Virus record (IMG/VR): IMGVR_UViG_3300032731_000141
Coordinates: 1-35,319 of that record
DNA length: 35,319 nucleotides
Source of the DNA: a virus
Reading direction: 5' to 3' (one strand)
Shown: positions 35,204 through 35,319 of the stretch, piece after piece
Layout: every line of letters starts with the position of its first letter
Position numbering within the stretch: position 1 is the first letter of the stretch
Made by a program: the position numbers and the translations under genes
Notes under the pieces: generated by a model
What the model was told of the DNA's origin: nothing
Databases searched by the model: none
Seen by the model: only the letters and a program-made list of their open reading frames with translations

Positions 35204-35319
35204 CTAATTTTTGGGATTTAACCAATCCTCTGAAGAAATCTCAAATTCCACGTCTTTTGCTAATTGAATTGTTTCTCCGCAAGAACAACACCTGTAAATA
35301 CCTCTCCTCTCATTTACAC
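35204..35319 (-). CDS. Partial hypothetical protein (C-terminal part)
   Basis: A leftward frame enters at the right edge and ends at TAG 35204. At least 38 codons read '...VNERRGIYRCCSCGETIQLA' and end 'SSEDWLNPKN'. The Cys cluster suggests a zinc knuckle. The N-terminus is outside the window. It is convergent with the rightward arm, so it marks the start of another leftward unit. Confidence 0.5.
   Translation of the reverse strand, partial: VNERRGIYRCCSCGETIQLAKDVEFEISSEDWLNPKN

Noticed and set aside
1-35319. Recoded TGA (as in Absconditabacteria/Gracilibacteria)
   Set aside because: Several genes end in TGA with ATGA overlaps (portal/14237, 32788/32785, 33907/33904, 3093/3096), and long proteins read correctly with the standard code.
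1-35319. Complete circular genome by joining the two ends
   Set aside because: The partial genes at the two ends do not join in frame (the left frame meets a stop within a few codons of the right edge), and no terminal repeat is seen.

Overview
The window looks like most of a tailed-phage (Caudoviricetes-like) genome. It is AT-rich, gene-dense and organised as two divergent arms. Positions 1-23806 are read leftward: surface or fibre-like proteins, lysis genes, head genes, portal, terminase, a non-coding RNA/tRNA block and DNA-replication genes. Positions 24030-35194 are read rightward: early, recombination and many small unknown genes. The arms meet at a divergent promoter pair (23938-24021). 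No integrase, DNA polymerase, tape-measure or tail-tube gene is recognisable. Both window ends cut a gene, so a tail module may lie to the left. TGA, TAA and TAG all end genes (TGA ends the portal gene, for example), so the standard bacterial code fits.

Host: three proteins (220-2013, 4924-6000, 7235-7975) have N-terminal membrane or signal segments followed by long Thr/Ser/Ala-rich stretches ('ASGTLYVG', 'ATSTFANGISL', 'DGCYAVDGTCV'). I associate this style with Patescibacteria (candidate phyla radiation, notably Parcubacteria). A Patescibacteria host is therefore my leading inference, not proven. Most genes start at 'TAATATG' or similar without a Shine-Dalgarno sequence.

Left arm from the switch inward: primase-helicase (23806-21929), a possible origin region with a long hairpin and iterons, PD-(D/E)XK nuclease, a DNA methyltransferase gutted by a Vsr-like homing endonuclease, and two zinc-ribbon proteins. 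Next comes a strong promoter with a 13-residue leader ORF and a terminator, an HExxH peptidase, a roughly 630-nt highly structured non-coding RNA and tRNA-Tyr(GUA). Then come the terminase, portal, small head genes, scaffold-like protein, two paralogous capsid-cement-like proteins and the major capsid gene. The capsid gene is split into three exons by two group I introns, each carrying an HNH endonuclease. Surface-like proteins and a lysis cassette (holin, XhlA-like protein, small membrane peptide, papain-like peptidase) follow.

Right arm: small HTH protein, a structured RNA with its own promoter, membrane peptides, and a recombination module (P-loop ATPase, Cas4-like nuclease, SSB-like protein). 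It also holds a promoter-driven RNA with two interleaved perfect 12-bp stems (pseudoknot or switch), more structured intergenic RNAs, an ADP-ribosyltransferase-like protein, a VRR-NUC nuclease and many small hypothetical proteins.

The strongest novelty candidates are the large ornate RNA next to tRNA-Tyr (comparable in size and setting to GOLLD/ROOL RNAs), the attenuator-like cassette upstream of it, the pseudoknot RNA at 27.8 kb and the doubly intron-split capsid gene. All functional calls come from reading the sequence; no database search was run.
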